Below, piece after piece: positions 8,809 to 18,469 of a stretch of 64,000 nt of DNA. A program made the position numbers and the translations under genes. The notes under the pieces were generated by a model that worked only from the letters and a program-made list of their open reading frames with translations, did no database searches and was not told the DNA's origin. The stretch's first letter is position 1; each line of letters starts with the position of its first letter. Source of the stretch: Rhizobium sp. CCGE 510 (lineage in GTDB: Bacteria; Pseudomonadota; Alphaproteobacteria; Rhizobiales; Rhizobiaceae); the NCBI RefSeq assembly GCF_000292525.1, contig NZ_AEYF01000001.1:1-64000 (forward strand), in the 5' to 3' direction.

Positions 8809-8842
8809 ATGATGCTGGCCATCGCGGCCATGGCAGCATCAT
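8809..8842. repeat. Imperfect inverted repeat between lysR-type and hydrolase genes
   Basis: ATGATGCTGGCCAT and ATGGCAGCATCAT form a 13-bp stem with one bulged G around a short loop. On the minus strand it lies after the LysR-type gene and just before the hydrolase start, so it could end the first transcript or fold in the leader of the second. No T-run follows. Confidence 0.45.
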
Positions 8843-8897
8843 TGGCCAGTTCACGCGCAGGAGTCAAAAGGCTGAAGGATGTGAATCCTCACCTTTT

Positions 8898-9785
8898 TTA
8901 CTCGGCTCTCATCGCGTCGATGACCGCTCTGAAGCCCGCCGACATGTGGCGTCGGCTCGGATAGTAGAGATAGAGCGGTTCCTCCGGCCAGCACCAGTCG
9001 TCGAGCACCTGGACCAGCTCGCCGTTGGCGATCGCCTTTTCCACCCGCGGTTCCCAGATATAGGCAAGACCGACACCGCCGAGCGCTGCCTGCAGCATCA
9101 GTTCGTGATCGTCGAGCGACAGCGGTCCGGTCGGCTGAAAGCTCACCGCCTGGCCATCCCTCTCGAACTCCCAAGCGTAGCGTGCGCCTGACGGAAACAT
9201 GTTCTGGATACAGAGATGGCGCTTGAGTTCGTGCGGCGTCGCCGGCTTCGGCCTCGTCTCGAAATAGGCGGGCGAACCGACGACGACCAAGCGGATGCGC
9301 GGCTTGATGCGCAGCGCGATCATGCCCTCGGTGACGCGCTCGCCGAAGCGGATACCGGCATCAAAACCCTCCTCGACAATATCGACCAGCCTGTCAGTCG
9401 CGTTGATCTCCAGCTGCAAATTGGGATTGCGTTGGAGCAACGGTGCAATGACGCGGCCGATGACGAAGGGGCCGATCGAATTCGGCACGTTGATCTTGAC
9501 CTTGCCGAAGGGCGTGTCGCGGTATCGGTTCAACGCATCGAGCGCTGCTGCCATCTCGCCGAAGGCCGGGGCGAGATGCGAGATCAGCAGTTCGCCGGCT
9601 TCGGTCAGCGAGACGCTTCGCGTCGTGCGGTTGAGCAGGCGAATGCCGATCCGGTCTTCGAGGTTGAGTACGGCATGGCTGACCGCGGAAGCGGTGACAC
9701 CCCTCTCCTCGCCGGCCTTGCGAAAACTCTTATGCCGGGCAACGGCCGCAAATGCCGCGAGTTCGGAAAGTTCGGTAGCGCGCAT
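8898..9785 (-). CDS. LysR-family transcriptional regulator
   Basis: 295 aa. The N-terminal winged helix (LAAFAAVARHKSFRKAG...ASAVSHAVLNLEDRIGIRLLNRTTRSVSLTEAG) is the LysR DNA-binding domain, followed by the substrate-binding domain (FGKVKINVPNSIGPFVI... GMIALRIKPRIRLVVVGSPAYF) typical of the LysR subgroup that controls oxidoreductases. Divergent from the SDR gene at 9917 with 131 bp between them, the classic arrangement in which the regulator controls both itself and the neighbour. Confidence 0.93.
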   Translation of the reverse strand: MRATELSELAAFAAVARHKSFRKAGEERGVTASAVSHAVLNLEDRIGIRLLNRTTRSVSLTEAGELLISHLAPAFGEMAAALDALNRYRDTPFGKVKINVPNSIGPFVIGRVIAPLLQRNPNLQLEINATDRLVDIVEEGFDAGIRFGERVTEGMIALRIKPRIRLVVVGSPAYFETRPKPATPHELKRHLCIQNMFPSGARYAWEFERDGQAVSFQPTGPLSLDDHELMLQAALGGVGLAYIWEPRVEKAIANGELVQVLDDWCWPEEPLYLYYPSRRHMSAGFRAVIDAMRAE

Positions 9786-9916
9786 TACTGAATACTGCTC
9801 ATCATAGTTTCAATAATAACGAATCTTATACAGCAACCGATTTTCGGTCAAATTCAACCCGTCAGCACAGAGATGCGACGCCGAGACAACCACATAGTCC
9901 TCGAAAGGAATTCGTC

Positions 9917-10768
9917 ATGAAAGTCTGGTTCATCACTGGTGCATCCCGCGGCTTCGGCGCGCTGATGACCAAGGAAGCCCTTGCATCAGGCGATGCGGTT
10001 ATCGCCACCGCCCGCAACCCGAAGACCGTGACCGAGCAGTTCGGGGATCATCCGAACCTGCTTGCCGTCGCCCTCGACGTTACCAACGAGGCGCAGGCGA
10101 AAGAGGCTGCGGCTGCCGGCATCGCCCGCTTCGGCCGCATTGATGTTCTCGCCAACAATGCCGGCTACGGCCTGCTCGGCGCCGTCGAGGAAGCCACGGC
10201 CGAAGAGATCGAAAGGCTCTATGCCACGAATGTCTTCGGCCTTCTGAAGGTGACGCGCGCGGTGTTGCCCTATATGCGCCGCCAGCGTTCCGGCCATATT
10301 CTGAACTTCTCTTCGATCGGCGGATACCTCGGCTATCCCGGTTGGGGCGTCTACGGCTCGACGAAATTCGCCGTCGAAGGCCTGTCCGAATCGATGGCCG
10401 CCGAACTCGAACCGTTTGGCATCACGGTGACGATCGTCGAGCCCGGCTTCTTCCGCACGGACTTCCTCGCCGATACGTCGCTGGCGGTGAGCCCGGCCTC
10501 CATCGCCGATTACGAAGGCACGCCGGCCGGCAACATGCGCAACTTCACCGCCGACGCCAATCATGCCCAGCCCGGCAATCCCGCCAGGCTCGCCGCCGGC
10601 ATCATGACGATGGTCAATTCAGCCAACCCGCCGCTGCGCATGCCGTTCGGCAGCGACACGGTGGCTGTGATCGAGGAGCAGCATGCCAGCGTCGAGAAGG
10701 AGCTTGCCGCCTGGCGTGAACTTGCCCTCTCCACAGATTTTTCGAGCGATGCAACGGCCTCTGCCTAA
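9917..10768 (+). CDS. Classical short-chain dehydrogenase/reductase
   Basis: 283 aa Rossmann enzyme: TGASRGFG (NAD(P) loop, residues 8-15), NNAGYG, catalytic Ser in FSSIGG and the YGSTK Tyr-Lys pair, then PGFFRTDF. Start ATG 9917 has AAGGAA upstream. It probably reduces a carbonyl using NADPH. Divergent from the LysR gene, which probably regulates it. The exact substrate is unknown. Confidence 0.93.
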   Translation: MKVWFITGASRGFGALMTKEALASGDAVIATARNPKTVTEQFGDHPNLLAVALDVTNEAQAKEAAAAGIARFGRIDVLANNAGYGLLGAVEEATAEEIERLYATNVFGLLKVTRAVLPYMRRQRSGHILNFSSIGGYLGYPGWGVYGSTKFAVEGLSESMAAELEPFGITVTIVEPGFFRTDFLADTSLAVSPASIADYEGTPAGNMRNFTADANHAQPGNPARLAAGIMTMVNSANPPLRMPFGSDTVAVIEEQHASVEKELAAWRELALSTDFSSDATASA

Positions 10769-10786
10769 GAGCCAGGGCCGGTACCG

Positions 10787-10817
10787 CCGCCGCATCCCGG
10801 ATGTAAGGGTGCGGCGG
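10787..10817 (+). terminator. Hairpin after the SDR gene
   Basis: CCGCCGCA(T)CCC pairs with GGGTGCGGCGG around an 8-base loop, leaving one bulged T. It is GC-rich and lies about 20 bp after the SDR stop, but has no T-run, so its role as a terminator is uncertain. Confidence 0.35.
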
Positions 10818-10923
10818 AACTGTCGTTACGGCGGGAAAGAGCGCCTTGCGGCATATTGGCATTCGCCTCACGCCGCGGATGGCCTAGATCTAAGGCAGAT
10901 CACCACCGTGAAGAGGCAAATCC

Positions 10924-11928
10924 ATGTCCATCAAGACCATCTGCATTTATGGCGCCGGTGCCCTCGGCGGTGCCATCGCCGCCAAGCTCGCAAGCCGGGC
11001 CGATGACGGCGTCACTGTTTCCGTCGTCGCGCGCGGGGCACATCTCGACGCCATCCGCAGCAACGGCCTCAGCCTACGCGAAGCCGATGCGGAAACGCCG
11101 CTCAACGTGCGGCTGACCGCAACCGACGATCCCAAGACATTGCCACAGCAGGATCTGGTCATCACCGGCCTCAAGGGCCATCAATTGGCGCCCGCCGCGG
11201 CGGGCATCGCAGGCCTGCTGAAACAGGGCACCCGCGTCGTGATGATCCTCAACGGCATTCCATGGTGGTATTTTCATCGGGATACCAGGAGCGGGCATGC
11301 GGAGCTGCAATTCGACGAACTCGATCCCGGCGGCAGGCTTTGGCGGCTGATCGGGCCGGAGCGTGTGATTGGCTGCGTCGCCTATCAAGGCGCCGAAGTG
11401 GCCAATCCGGGTGAGATCCAGCTTTCTCACAAAGGACGCTTCGTGCTCGGCGAGCCATCCGGCGAAATGTCTGTCGATCTGGAGGCCATAGCGGCGGTGC
11501 TGACGGGCGCCGATCTGCTTATTGCGACCACTCCCGATATCCGAAGCGAAATCTGGAGCAAGTTGATGGGCAACGCTGCCTTCAACCCGATCAGCGCTTT
11601 GACACGGGCGCTGATGACAGACATCTTGGCGGATCCGTCGCTCATGGACATGGTGAGCAAAGTTATGAAGGAAGTGCTTGCTGTCGGCGATGCGCTCGGC
11701 ACACATTTCAGCATGACAGTCGAGCAGCGGCTGGAACAATCGCGCCATATTGGCGGCGTTCGTACATCGATGCTGCAGGACCTGATTGGCGGCAAGGCGC
11801 TCGAAATCACGCCGCTGGTCGGCATGCTGGTGGCGCTTGGACGTCTGACTGCAGTACCGACGCCGTTATCGGAGACGATCCTGGCGCTGGTGACGCAGCT
11901 GGATCGGGAAAACCGACGCGGTAGTTGA
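10924..11928 (+). CDS. Ketopantoate reductase-like (PanE/ApbA family) oxidoreductase
   Basis: 334 aa. The N-terminal GAGALGG loop binds NADPH; ITGLKGHQL contains a lysine in the expected substrate-binding position; the C-terminal helical domain carries KLMGNAAFNPISALT, the ApbA_C signature. The family reduces 2-dehydropantoate to pantoate, but several paralogues per genome with other substrates are common in rhizobia and the context gives no link to pantothenate synthesis, so no symbol is assigned. Confidence 0.88.
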   Translation: MSIKTICIYGAGALGGAIAAKLASRADDGVTVSVVARGAHLDAIRSNGLSLREADAETPLNVRLTATDDPKTLPQQDLVITGLKGHQLAPAAAGIAGLLKQGTRVVMILNGIPWWYFHRDTRSGHAELQFDELDPGGRLWRLIGPERVIGCVAYQGAEVANPGEIQLSHKGRFVLGEPSGEMSVDLEAIAAVLTGADLLIATTPDIRSEIWSKLMGNAAFNPISALTRALMTDILADPSLMDMVSKVMKEVLAVGDALGTHFSMTVEQRLEQSRHIGGVRTSMLQDLIGGKALEITPLVGMLVALGRLTAVPTPLSETILALVTQLDRENRRGS

Positions 11929-11971
11929 TGGCGAAAAAAATGCGGCCGGCAAAAATCCGGGCGCCCTTCTT

Positions 11972-12265
11972 TTACCTTCCGACCTGCTTGGCACAGTCCG
12001 GCGCCGTGCCGCCGCCGTCGAGGAAGGTCGTTGCCACATTCGCCATGAGCGGCGAACCGAAGGTCTGGCAATGGGTGAGATCCGGCAGGATTGCCAACCG
12101 GTTCTTCGACATGTTCATCGAAATCAGCTTCATCTTCGTTATGGCCTTGCTCCATATCTGCGTCGACACCGCAAGGACGACAGGATCAGGCTTTTCCGAC
12201 ACCGAGCTTAGAGATTTGCCGATTAAGGCTTCAAAACTGATTTCCAACTTTTCCTTAACCGGCAT
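11972..12265 (-). pseudogene. Remnant of an alpha/beta hydrolase (C-terminal part)
   Basis: A 97-codon frame whose second half, NRLAILPDLTHCQTFGSPLM...TTFLDG, matches the C-terminal end of MhpC-like alpha/beta hydrolases, where the catalytic His follows ILPGxTH. The N-terminal two thirds, including the nucleophile, are absent and no convincing ribosome-binding site precedes the first ATG. It sits alone in the 379-bp interval between the PanE-like and DUF1883 genes. Read as a decayed gene end; a short expressed protein cannot be excluded. Confidence 0.5.
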
Positions 12266-12307
12266 GCTGGTAAAATCTTCGCAGAGACTTCAGATGCCAC
12301 GAGACCG

Positions 12308-12619
12308 ATGCCGAAACCGAATTTCCGCTTCACCCATTACGATCTAAAGGAACAACGCGCCGGAACGGTCGTCGAGGTGTCGTTGAATGCGGTGAACAAT
12401 GTCCGCTTGATGACGGCGCCGAATTTCCAGCGCTTCACCGAGGTTCTCGATTTCAAATATATCGGTGGCGTGGCGCGTAAATCGCCGATCAAGATCGCCG
12501 TTCCGGAAAGCGGCCACTGGCATATCGTCGTCGATATGGAAGGCCATCACGGGCTGGCGGACTCGTCCGTCAAGGTGATTGCCGCGCCCGTCAATCAGAA
12601 GACGCCGCGCGCCTCCTGA
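12308..12619 (+). CDS. DUF1883 domain protein
   Basis: 103 aa. The sequence FRFTHYDLKEQRAGTVVEVSLN...VRLMTAPNFQRF...GGVARKSPIKIAVPESGHWHIVVD is the compact beta-rich DUF1883 domain, found in rhizobia alone or fused to TIR domains. No signal peptide or membrane segment, so cytoplasmic. Function unknown. Convergent with rarA, three bases between the stops. Confidence 0.85.
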   Translation: MPKPNFRFTHYDLKEQRAGTVVEVSLNAVNNVRLMTAPNFQRFTEVLDFKYIGGVARKSPIKIAVPESGHWHIVVDMEGHHGLADSSVKVIAAPVNQKTPRAS

Positions 12620-12621
12620 GC

Positions 12622-13938
12622 TTAGCGCGGCTTGCGCTCCTTGCGAAGTTTGTCCCACCATTCCAGCCGCTTGCGGATGTCGCGCTCGAAGCCGCGCTCC
12701 GGCGGATCGTAGAAGGTCTGGCGGCCCATCTTCTCCGGGAAATAATCCTGGCCGGAAAAGGCGTCCGGCTCATCGTGATCGTAGCGATAGCCGTCACCGT
12801 AACCTTCGCCCTTCATCAGCTTGGTCGGCGCATTGAGAATGTGCTTCGGCGGCAGCAGCGAGCCGTTCTGTTTGGCGGCTTGGCTTGCCGCCTTGAAGGC
12901 GGTGTAGACGGCATTCGATTTCGGGGCGGTGGCGAGATAGACGCAGGCCTGCGCCAGCGCCAGTTCGCCCTCCGGGGAACCGAGATACTCATAGGCATCC
13001 TTGGCGGCATTGCAGATTACCAGCGCCTGCGGATCGGCAAGACCGATATCCTCAACCGCCATGCGCACCAGCCGCCGGCCGAGATAGAGCGGATCCTCGC
13101 CGGCATCGAACATCCGGGCGAGATAGTAGAGCGCGGCATCCGGATCCGAACCGCGCACCGACTTGTGAAGCGCCGAGATCAGATTGTAATGGCCGTCCTG
13201 CGCCTTGTCATAGACCGGCGCGCGGCGCTGGACGATACGCGTCAGGCCTTCGGTATCGAAGCTTTCACCCTCGCGCGCGGCGCGCCAGACCTCTTCGGCA
13301 AGCGTCAGCACCGCCCGGCCATCGCCATCGGCCATGCGGATCAGGCTGACGCGTGCTTCCTCCGTCAGCGGCAGCGGCTTCTGCTCGATCACCTCGGCGC
13401 GCTTCAGCAGCTCCTCCAGGCTCTGCTCGTCATGCGACTTGAAGGTCAGCACGCGCGCGCGCGACAATAAGGCGGCGTTGAGTTCGAAGGACGGGTTTTC
13501 GGTTGTGGCACCGACGAGGATGACGGTGCCGTCCTCCATGACCGGCAGGAAACTGTCCTGCTGGGCGCGGTTGAAACGATGGATCTCGTCGACGAAGAGC
13601 AGCGTCTGCCGGCCATCCATACGGCGCAGACGCGCTGTCTCGAACATCTTCTTCAGATCGGCGACACCGGAAAAGATCGCCGATATCTGCTCGAAGGCCA
13701 GCCCCGCCTCACCCGACAGCAGCCGCGCCACCGTCGTCTTGCCGGTACCGGGCGGCCCCCAGAAGATCATCGAGCCGAGCGACCCGCTTTCGATCATTCT
13801 CTTCAGCACGCCGTCCTCACCGGTCAGATGTTCCTGACCGGTGACATCGGCAAGCGTCTTCGGCCGCAGCCGGTCGGCAAGCGGCCGCCTGGCGGCCACC
13901 TCCTCCGGAACACGCGGCGCGAAGAGATCATTGCTCAT
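12622..13938 (-). CDS. rarA: Replication-associated recombination protein A (AAA+ ATPase)
   Basis: 438 aa, the family length. N-terminal PLADRLRPKTLADVTGQEHL, Walker A GPPGTGKTT (about 62-70), Walker B LLFVDEIHRF, sensor 1 GATTENPSF, then the tetramerisation/clamp-binding C-terminal region (KMGRQTFYDPPERGFE). RarA (MgsA) acts at stalled replication forks and binds SSB. Its ATG overlaps the stop of the upstream protease gene by 4 bp, so the two are translationally coupled. Confidence 0.96.
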   Translation of the reverse strand: MSNDLFAPRVPEEVAARRPLADRLRPKTLADVTGQEHLTGEDGVLKRMIESGSLGSMIFWGPPGTGKTTVARLLSGEAGLAFEQISAIFSGVADLKKMFETARLRRMDGRQTLLFVDEIHRFNRAQQDSFLPVMEDGTVILVGATTENPSFELNAALLSRARVLTFKSHDEQSLEELLKRAEVIEQKPLPLTEEARVSLIRMADGDGRAVLTLAEEVWRAAREGESFDTEGLTRIVQRRAPVYDKAQDGHYNLISALHKSVRGSDPDAALYYLARMFDAGEDPLYLGRRLVRMAVEDIGLADPQALVICNAAKDAYEYLGSPEGELALAQACVYLATAPKSNAVYTAFKAASQAAKQNGSLLPPKHILNAPTKLMKGEGYGDGYRYDHDEPDAFSGQDYFPEKMGRQTFYDPPERGFERDIRKRLEWWDKLRKERKPR

Positions 13939-15338
13939 CGGAAGAACTGCCGGATGCGCTGACCGTCGCGCTCGATCTCCACCCGCCAGAGGCCCGGGTC
14001 GCTATCGGCGATTTCGGACAGTTCGCTGGTCGACTTCACATCCGTGCCGTTGATCGAGACGATGATATCCTTCGGTTCAAAACCGAGACGGGCGGCAGGC
14101 GAATCCTCCTTGACCTCGGAGACGACGACGCCTGCCGATTCCGGCGGCATGCGCAGCTCGTCGGCGACCCGCGGCGACAGGTTTTCGACGACAGCTCCGC
14201 TAAAGGGGGTGCGCCCGCCGATAGTGCGCTGGTCACGCGGCGAGGTTTCCGGGGCGCGATCGAGCGTCAGCGGCAGCTGCTGCTCGCGGCCGTTCTCGAC
14301 GATGGTGAGCTTGACCGACTTGCCGAGACCGGCCGTCGTCAGCCGATAAAGCAGCGCATCAGGATGTTCGACGGAAATACCGTCGACAGCGGTGACGATT
14401 TGGCCGGCCTTCAGCCCCGCCTTGGCGGCCGGGCCGCCTTCCGAAACCTTGACGACGAGCGCGCCGCGGGCCTTGTTTAGCCCCAGCGCCTCGGCGACTT
14501 CCGAGGTCACCGCATCGAAACTCGCGCCGACATAGGGCCGCTCGAAGGATTTGACGCCGGCATCTGCCGAAGCGAGGAAGACCTTGACGAGATTGGCGGG
14601 AATGGCAAAGCCGATGCCGTTCGAGCCGCCGCCGCGCGAGAAGATCGCCGTGTTGATGCCGATCAGTTCGCCTTTCATATTCATCAAGGCGCCGCCGGAA
14701 TTGCCGGGATTGATTGAGGCATCGGTCTGGATGAAGAAGCCGAATTCGTTCTTGACGACCTGGTTGCGGGCAAGTGCGGAGACGATGCCGCTGGTCACCG
14801 TCTGGCCGACGCCGAAGGGGTTGCCGATTGCCAGCACGAGATCGCCGACCTCAACGGCATCGGAATTGCCGATCGGCAAAGTCGGAAAACTTTCCTTGGT
14901 GTCGATCTTCAGCACGGCAAGATCGACACGGTCGTCGCGCAGCACCACCTTGCAGGGGAATTCGCGTCCATCAGGCAGCGCCACCTTGATGTCGTCGGCG
15001 CCTTCGACGACGTGATTGTTGGTCACGACGGTGCCGTTCGCCTCGACGATGACGCCGGAGCCGAGCGATGACTGCTTCTCCGAACGGTTCGGCATCTGCT
15101 GACCGAAAAACTGCTCGAAGAAGGGGTCGCCGGCAAAGGGTGACTGCCGCCGGACGGTCTTTTCCGCATAGACATTGACGACGGCGCCCGACGTCTGCTT
15201 GACGAGCGGCGCGAAGGAGAGCTGCATCTGCATCTGGCTCTCGGGCACGGTCTTTGCGGTCTGCGCATTGGCCGCAGCCGGCAGAACGAGCATGAGAGCG
15301 AACAGCGAGACGGAGGCGCGCTTGAACAGGCCTTGCAT
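13935..15338 (-). CDS. degP: Do/HtrA-family periplasmic serine protease
   Basis: 467 aa with a Sec signal peptide (MQGLFKRASVSLFALMLVLPAAANA). The trypsin-like domain holds the triad: His in TNNHVVEGAD, Asp in RVDLAVLKID, Ser in NPGNSGGALM. Two PDZ domains follow (about 255-345 and 370-465). The family degrades or refolds misfolded envelope proteins. It heads a two-gene operon with rarA (4-bp overlap). DegP, DegQ and MucD paralogues are not separable from sequence alone, so the symbol is approximate. Confidence 0.92.
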   Translation of the reverse strand: MQGLFKRASVSLFALMLVLPAAANAQTAKTVPESQMQMQLSFAPLVKQTSGAVVNVYAEKTVRRQSPFAGDPFFEQFFGQQMPNRSEKQSSLGSGVIVEANGTVVTNNHVVEGADDIKVALPDGREFPCKVVLRDDRVDLAVLKIDTKESFPTLPIGNSDAVEVGDLVLAIGNPFGVGQTVTSGIVSALARNQVVKNEFGFFIQTDASINPGNSGGALMNMKGELIGINTAIFSRGGGSNGIGFAIPANLVKVFLASADAGVKSFERPYVGASFDAVTSEVAEALGLNKARGALVVKVSEGGPAAKAGLKAGQIVTAVDGISVEHPDALLYRLTTAGLGKSVKLTIVENGREQQLPLTLDRAPETSPRDQRTIGGRTPFSGAVVENLSPRVADELRMPPESAGVVVSEVKEDSPAARLGFEPKDIIVSINGTDVKSTSELSEIADSDPGLWRVEIERDGQRIRQFFR

Positions 15339-15483
15339 GGGTATCCTTTTTGAATCCTTGTGTGGAACCGTTGTAGCGCCCGACGCTAGAAAGGAAAGAG
15401 GGCGGAAGCATGGAAGAATAAGGCAAAGAGACGTCTTGGAAACCGATTGAAGTCATTGCGAACTTGATTCAGGAATTTCGGCC

Positions 15484-15864
15484 ATGCAACTGATATCAAA
15501 AGCCAAAAACTGGGCAAAGTCACTGAAGCGTGACATCGTCGCTCTATGGCTTGCCGCCCGAGATCCCCGCGTGCCATGGTATGCCAAAGCCGTGGCCGGC
15601 GCCGTTGCTGCATACGCCCTGTCGCCCATCGATCTCATCCCCGATTTCATTCCCGTGCTCGGTTATCTCGACGATCTGCTGATCGTGCCGCTCGGCATTC
15701 TGCTGGCGACGCGGCTTATCCCGGCTGAGGTAATGAGCGCGCTGCGCGATGAAGCGGCAAGACGCATCGAGCGTCCTTTCAGCCGGGGCGGACTGATCTT
15801 CATCCTTGCCGTCTGGCTTGCCTGCATCATCTTCCTGGCTCTGGCGTTGCACAAGCTGGCCTGA
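15484..15864 (+). CDS. YkvA-like DUF1232 membrane protein
   Basis: 126 aa. The block ARDPRVPWYAKAVAGAVAAYALSPIDLIPDFIPVLGYLDDL is diagnostic of DUF1232, and a C-terminal hydrophobic helix (about 100-122) should anchor it in the inner membrane. Function unknown. Divergent from the HtrA protease gene, 145 bp between starts. Confidence 0.9.
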   Translation: MQLISKAKNWAKSLKRDIVALWLAARDPRVPWYAKAVAGAVAAYALSPIDLIPDFIPVLGYLDDLLIVPLGILLATRLIPAEVMSALRDEAARRIERPFSRGGLIFILAVWLACIIFLALALHKLA

Positions 15865-15886
15865 TCGACGGCAAGGAGACTTTTGA

Positions 15887-16240
15887 ATGATGACGACGAG
15901 AGCGATGGCGACGGTTCTTGGTTTTGCAGTTCTGGCTTTCGCATCAGATATGGCGCAGGCGGCGAGCTTCGACTGCGATGCGAAGGAATTGAAACCGGAT
16001 GAAAAGGCGATCTGCGACAACCGTGCGCTTAACGATGCCGACGTAAAGATGGTGACGACCTTCGAGCTGCTCTCCGGTCTGCTGGCGATGGGCTCACGCG
16101 GAACATTGCAGGACGAGCAGACAGCCTGGCTGAAAAAACGGCAGGAATGCGCGGCGGACGCTGCCTGTATCAAGGCTGCCTATGATGAGCGGCTGAAGCA
16201 GCTCGGCGAGACCTATAAAAACATCAACCGGCCGCTTTGA
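15887..16240 (+). CDS. Secreted LprI/DUF1311-like small protein
   Basis: 117 aa with a signal peptide cleaved near AQA-ASF. The mature part begins FDCDAKELKPDEKAICDN and contains a Trp-Leu-Lys-Arg segment and the CAADAACIKAAYDER end; four cysteines are spaced as in the LprI/DUF1311 (lysozyme-inhibitor-like) family. Probably periplasmic with two disulfides. Follows the DUF1232 gene by 22 bp with its own GGAG site. Whether it inhibits lysozyme is not shown. Confidence 0.8.
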   Translation: MMTTRAMATVLGFAVLAFASDMAQAASFDCDAKELKPDEKAICDNRALNDADVKMVTTFELLSGLLAMGSRGTLQDEQTAWLKKRQECAADAACIKAAYDERLKQLGETYKNINRPL

Positions 16241-16294
16241 AAGCGACCGGCTTGAGCAGCTGACTTTCAATCAGCGGGTGATCAGTTCGACCAG

Positions 16295-18133
16295 TTAGCG
16301 AGCGTTCAGATCCCGCACGGCGCCGCGATCGGCACTTGTCGCGAAGGCGGCATAGGCCTTCAGCGCCGTGGTGACATTACGCTTGCGCACTTCGACCGGA
16401 TGCCAGCCCTTGGCGTCCTGATCGGCACGGCGGACGGCAAGTTCGGTCTCGCTGACCCGCAGGCTGATCGTGCGGTTCGGGATGTCGATGTCGATCATGT
16501 CGCCCTCGCGCACCAAGCCGATCGTGCCGCCATTTGCCGCTTCCGGCGAGGCGTGGCCGATCGACAAGCCGGAGGTGCCGCCGGAGAAGCGGCCATCGGT
16601 GATGAGCGCACAGGCCTTGCCGAGGCCCTTCGATTTCAGATAGCTCGTCGGATAGAGCATTTCCTGCATGCCGGGGCCGCCCTTCGGGCCTTCGTAGCGG
16701 ATAACGACGACGTCACCCGCCTTGACCTCGTTGGCGAGGATTGCCTTAACGGAAGCGTCCTGGCTTTCGAAGACGCGGGCCGGGCCGGAGAATTTCAGGA
16801 TCGATTCATCGACGCCGGCCGTCTTGACGATGCAGCCGTCAATCGCAAGGTTGCCCTTGAGCACGGCCAGACCGCCATCCTTGGAGAAAGGGTGTTCGAC
16901 CGAGCGGATGACGCCGTTCTCGCGATCGGTGTCGAGTTCGTCCCAGCGGGCCTCCTGGCTGAAGGCGACCTGGGTCGGGATGCCGCCGGGAGCGGCGCGA
17001 TAGAAATTACGGACGGTTTCGCTATTGGTGCGGGTGATATCCCACCGGTTGATCGCATCGCCCAGCGTCTCGGCATGCACGGTCGGGCAATCACGGTTCA
17101 GCAGACCGCCCTTGTCGAGTTCGCCGAGGATCGACATGATGCCGCCGGCGCGATGCACGTCTTCCATATGAACATCGCTCTTGGCGGGTGCGACCTTCGA
17201 CAGGCACGGCACCCGGCGCGACAGCGCGTCGATATCGGCCATGGTGAAATCGATCTCGCCTTCATGGGCGGCGGCAAGAATATGCAGGACGGTATTGGTC
17301 GAGCCGCCCATGGCGATATCGAGCGTCATGGCATTCTCAAAGGCCTGCTTGGAGGCGATGGTGCGCGGCAGCGCCTTGACGTCGTCCTGCTCATAATAGC
17401 GGCGGGCGAGATCGACGATCAGATGGCCGGCCTCGACGAAGAGCCGCTTGCGGTCGGCATGGGTCGCGAGCGTCGAGCCATTGCCGGGCAGCGACAAGCC
17501 GAGCGCTTCCGTCAGGCAGTTCATCGAATTGGCAGTGAACATGCCAGAGCAGGAGCCGCAGGTCGGACAGGCCGAGCGCTCGATGGTCTGGACGTCCTCG
17601 TCGCTGATCTTGTCATCGGCGGCGGCGACCATGGCATCGACGAGGTCGAGTGCATGCGTCTTGCCGTGCAGCACGACCTTGCCCGCTTCCATCGGACCGC
17701 CTGAGACGAAGACCGTCGGGATGTTGAGGCGCAGGGACGCCATCAGCATGCCGGGGGTGATCTTGTCGCAGTTGGAGATGCAGACCATGGCGTCTGCGCA
17801 ATGAGCATTGACCATGTATTCGACGCTGTCGGCGATGAGTTCGCGCGAGGGCAACGAATAGAGCATGCCGTCATGGCCCATGGCGATGCCGTCGTCGACG
17901 GCGATCGTGTTGAATTCCTTGGCGACACCGCCGGCCGCCTCGATTTCGCGGGCAACGAGCTGGCCGAGGTCCTTGAGGTGCACGTGGCCGGGCACGAACT
18001 GGGTGAAGGAATTCACCACCGCGATGATCGGCTTGCCGAAGTCCGAATCCTTCATTCCCGTGGCGCGCCAAAGGCCGCGTGCGCCTGCCATATTACGGCC
18101 GTGGGTCGTGGTTCTGGAACGGTAGACTGGCAT
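16295..18133 (-). CDS. ilvD: Dihydroxy-acid dehydratase
   Basis: 612 aa, the expected length. Start [17 protein letters not shown] at 18133 with AGGAAG upstream; an in-frame GTG at 18148 would overlap that site and was rejected. Contains [23 protein letters not shown] (iron-sulfur cysteines) and [17 protein letters not shown]. It catalyses the third step of branched-chain amino-acid synthesis, dehydrating 2,3-dihydroxy acids to 2-oxo acids in the cytoplasm. Stands alone here. Confidence 0.97.
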   Translation of the reverse strand: MPVYRSRTTTHGRNMAGARGLWRATGMKDSDFGKPIIAVVNSFTQFVPGHVHLKDLGQLVAREIEAAGGVAKEFNTIAVDDGIAMGHDGMLYSLPSRELIADSVEYMVNAHCADAMVCISNCDKITPGMLMASLRLNIPTVFVSGGPMEAGKVVLHGKTHALDLVDAMVAAADDKISDEDVQTIERSACPTCGSCSGMFTANSMNCLTEALGLSLPGNGSTLATHADRKRLFVEAGHLIVDLARRYYEQDDVKALPRTIASKQAFENAMTLDIAMGGSTNTVLHILAAAHEGEIDFTMADIDALSRRVPCLSKVAPAKSDVHMEDVHRAGGIMSILGELDKGGLLNRDCPTVHAETLGDAINRWDITRTNSETVRNFYRAAPGGIPTQVAFSQEARWDELDTDRENGVIRSVEHPFSKDGGLAVLKGNLAIDGCIVKTAGVDESILKFSGPARVFESQDASVKAILANEVKAGDVVVIRYEGPKGGPGMQEMLYPTSYLKSKGLGKACALITDGRFSGGTSGLSIGHASPEAANGGTIGLVREGDMIDIDIPNRTISLRVSETELAVRRADQDAKGWHPVEVRKRNVTTALKAYAAFATSADRGAVRDLNAR

Positions 18134-18181
18134 CGGTGTCTTCCTCACGTGTCGGAAATTATCAGGCGAAACGGGGCGGCA

Positions 18182-18325
18182 ATGAAGCTTGCGGGCCGGG
18201 CAACGCTGCTTTTTGGAATTGTCCTAATCCAATCGACCGGGGCTGTCACTACCGGCAAGGCCAAATCCGGTACGCTGCGAGGAGAAGTGCCCTCAGCGCC
18301 ATTGGTGACATACGGTTCGGCGTGA
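18182..18325 (+). CDS. Candidate 47-aa exported peptide
   Basis: ATG 18182 is preceded by GGGGCGG and opens a 47-codon frame beginning [20 protein letters not shown], which looks like a short signal peptide or single membrane helix, followed by a polar tail ending PLVTYGSA. It lies in the 336-bp interval between ilvD and msrP. No family is recognised and such a short frame in GC-rich DNA may be chance. Confidence 0.3.
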   Translation: MKLAGRATLLFGIVLIQSTGAVTTGKAKSGTLRGEVPSAPLVTYGSA

Positions 18326-18469
18326 GGTTTGGTTACAGCCTATTCCATCACAGGCGAACACAAAAAATTGGCTTCCCGTCGGTGATATTCAAGGCATAGA
18401 CACTAATCCGAACATGCGGGCGGTTCGTTTAAGAACTATATTCAAGAAAACGCCCTGGAGGTTTTCGAC

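Noticed and set aside
18326..18469. Possible riboswitch or small RNA upstream of msrP
   Set aside because: No recognisable riboswitch core or stable structure; only the GGAGG site before msrP is clear.
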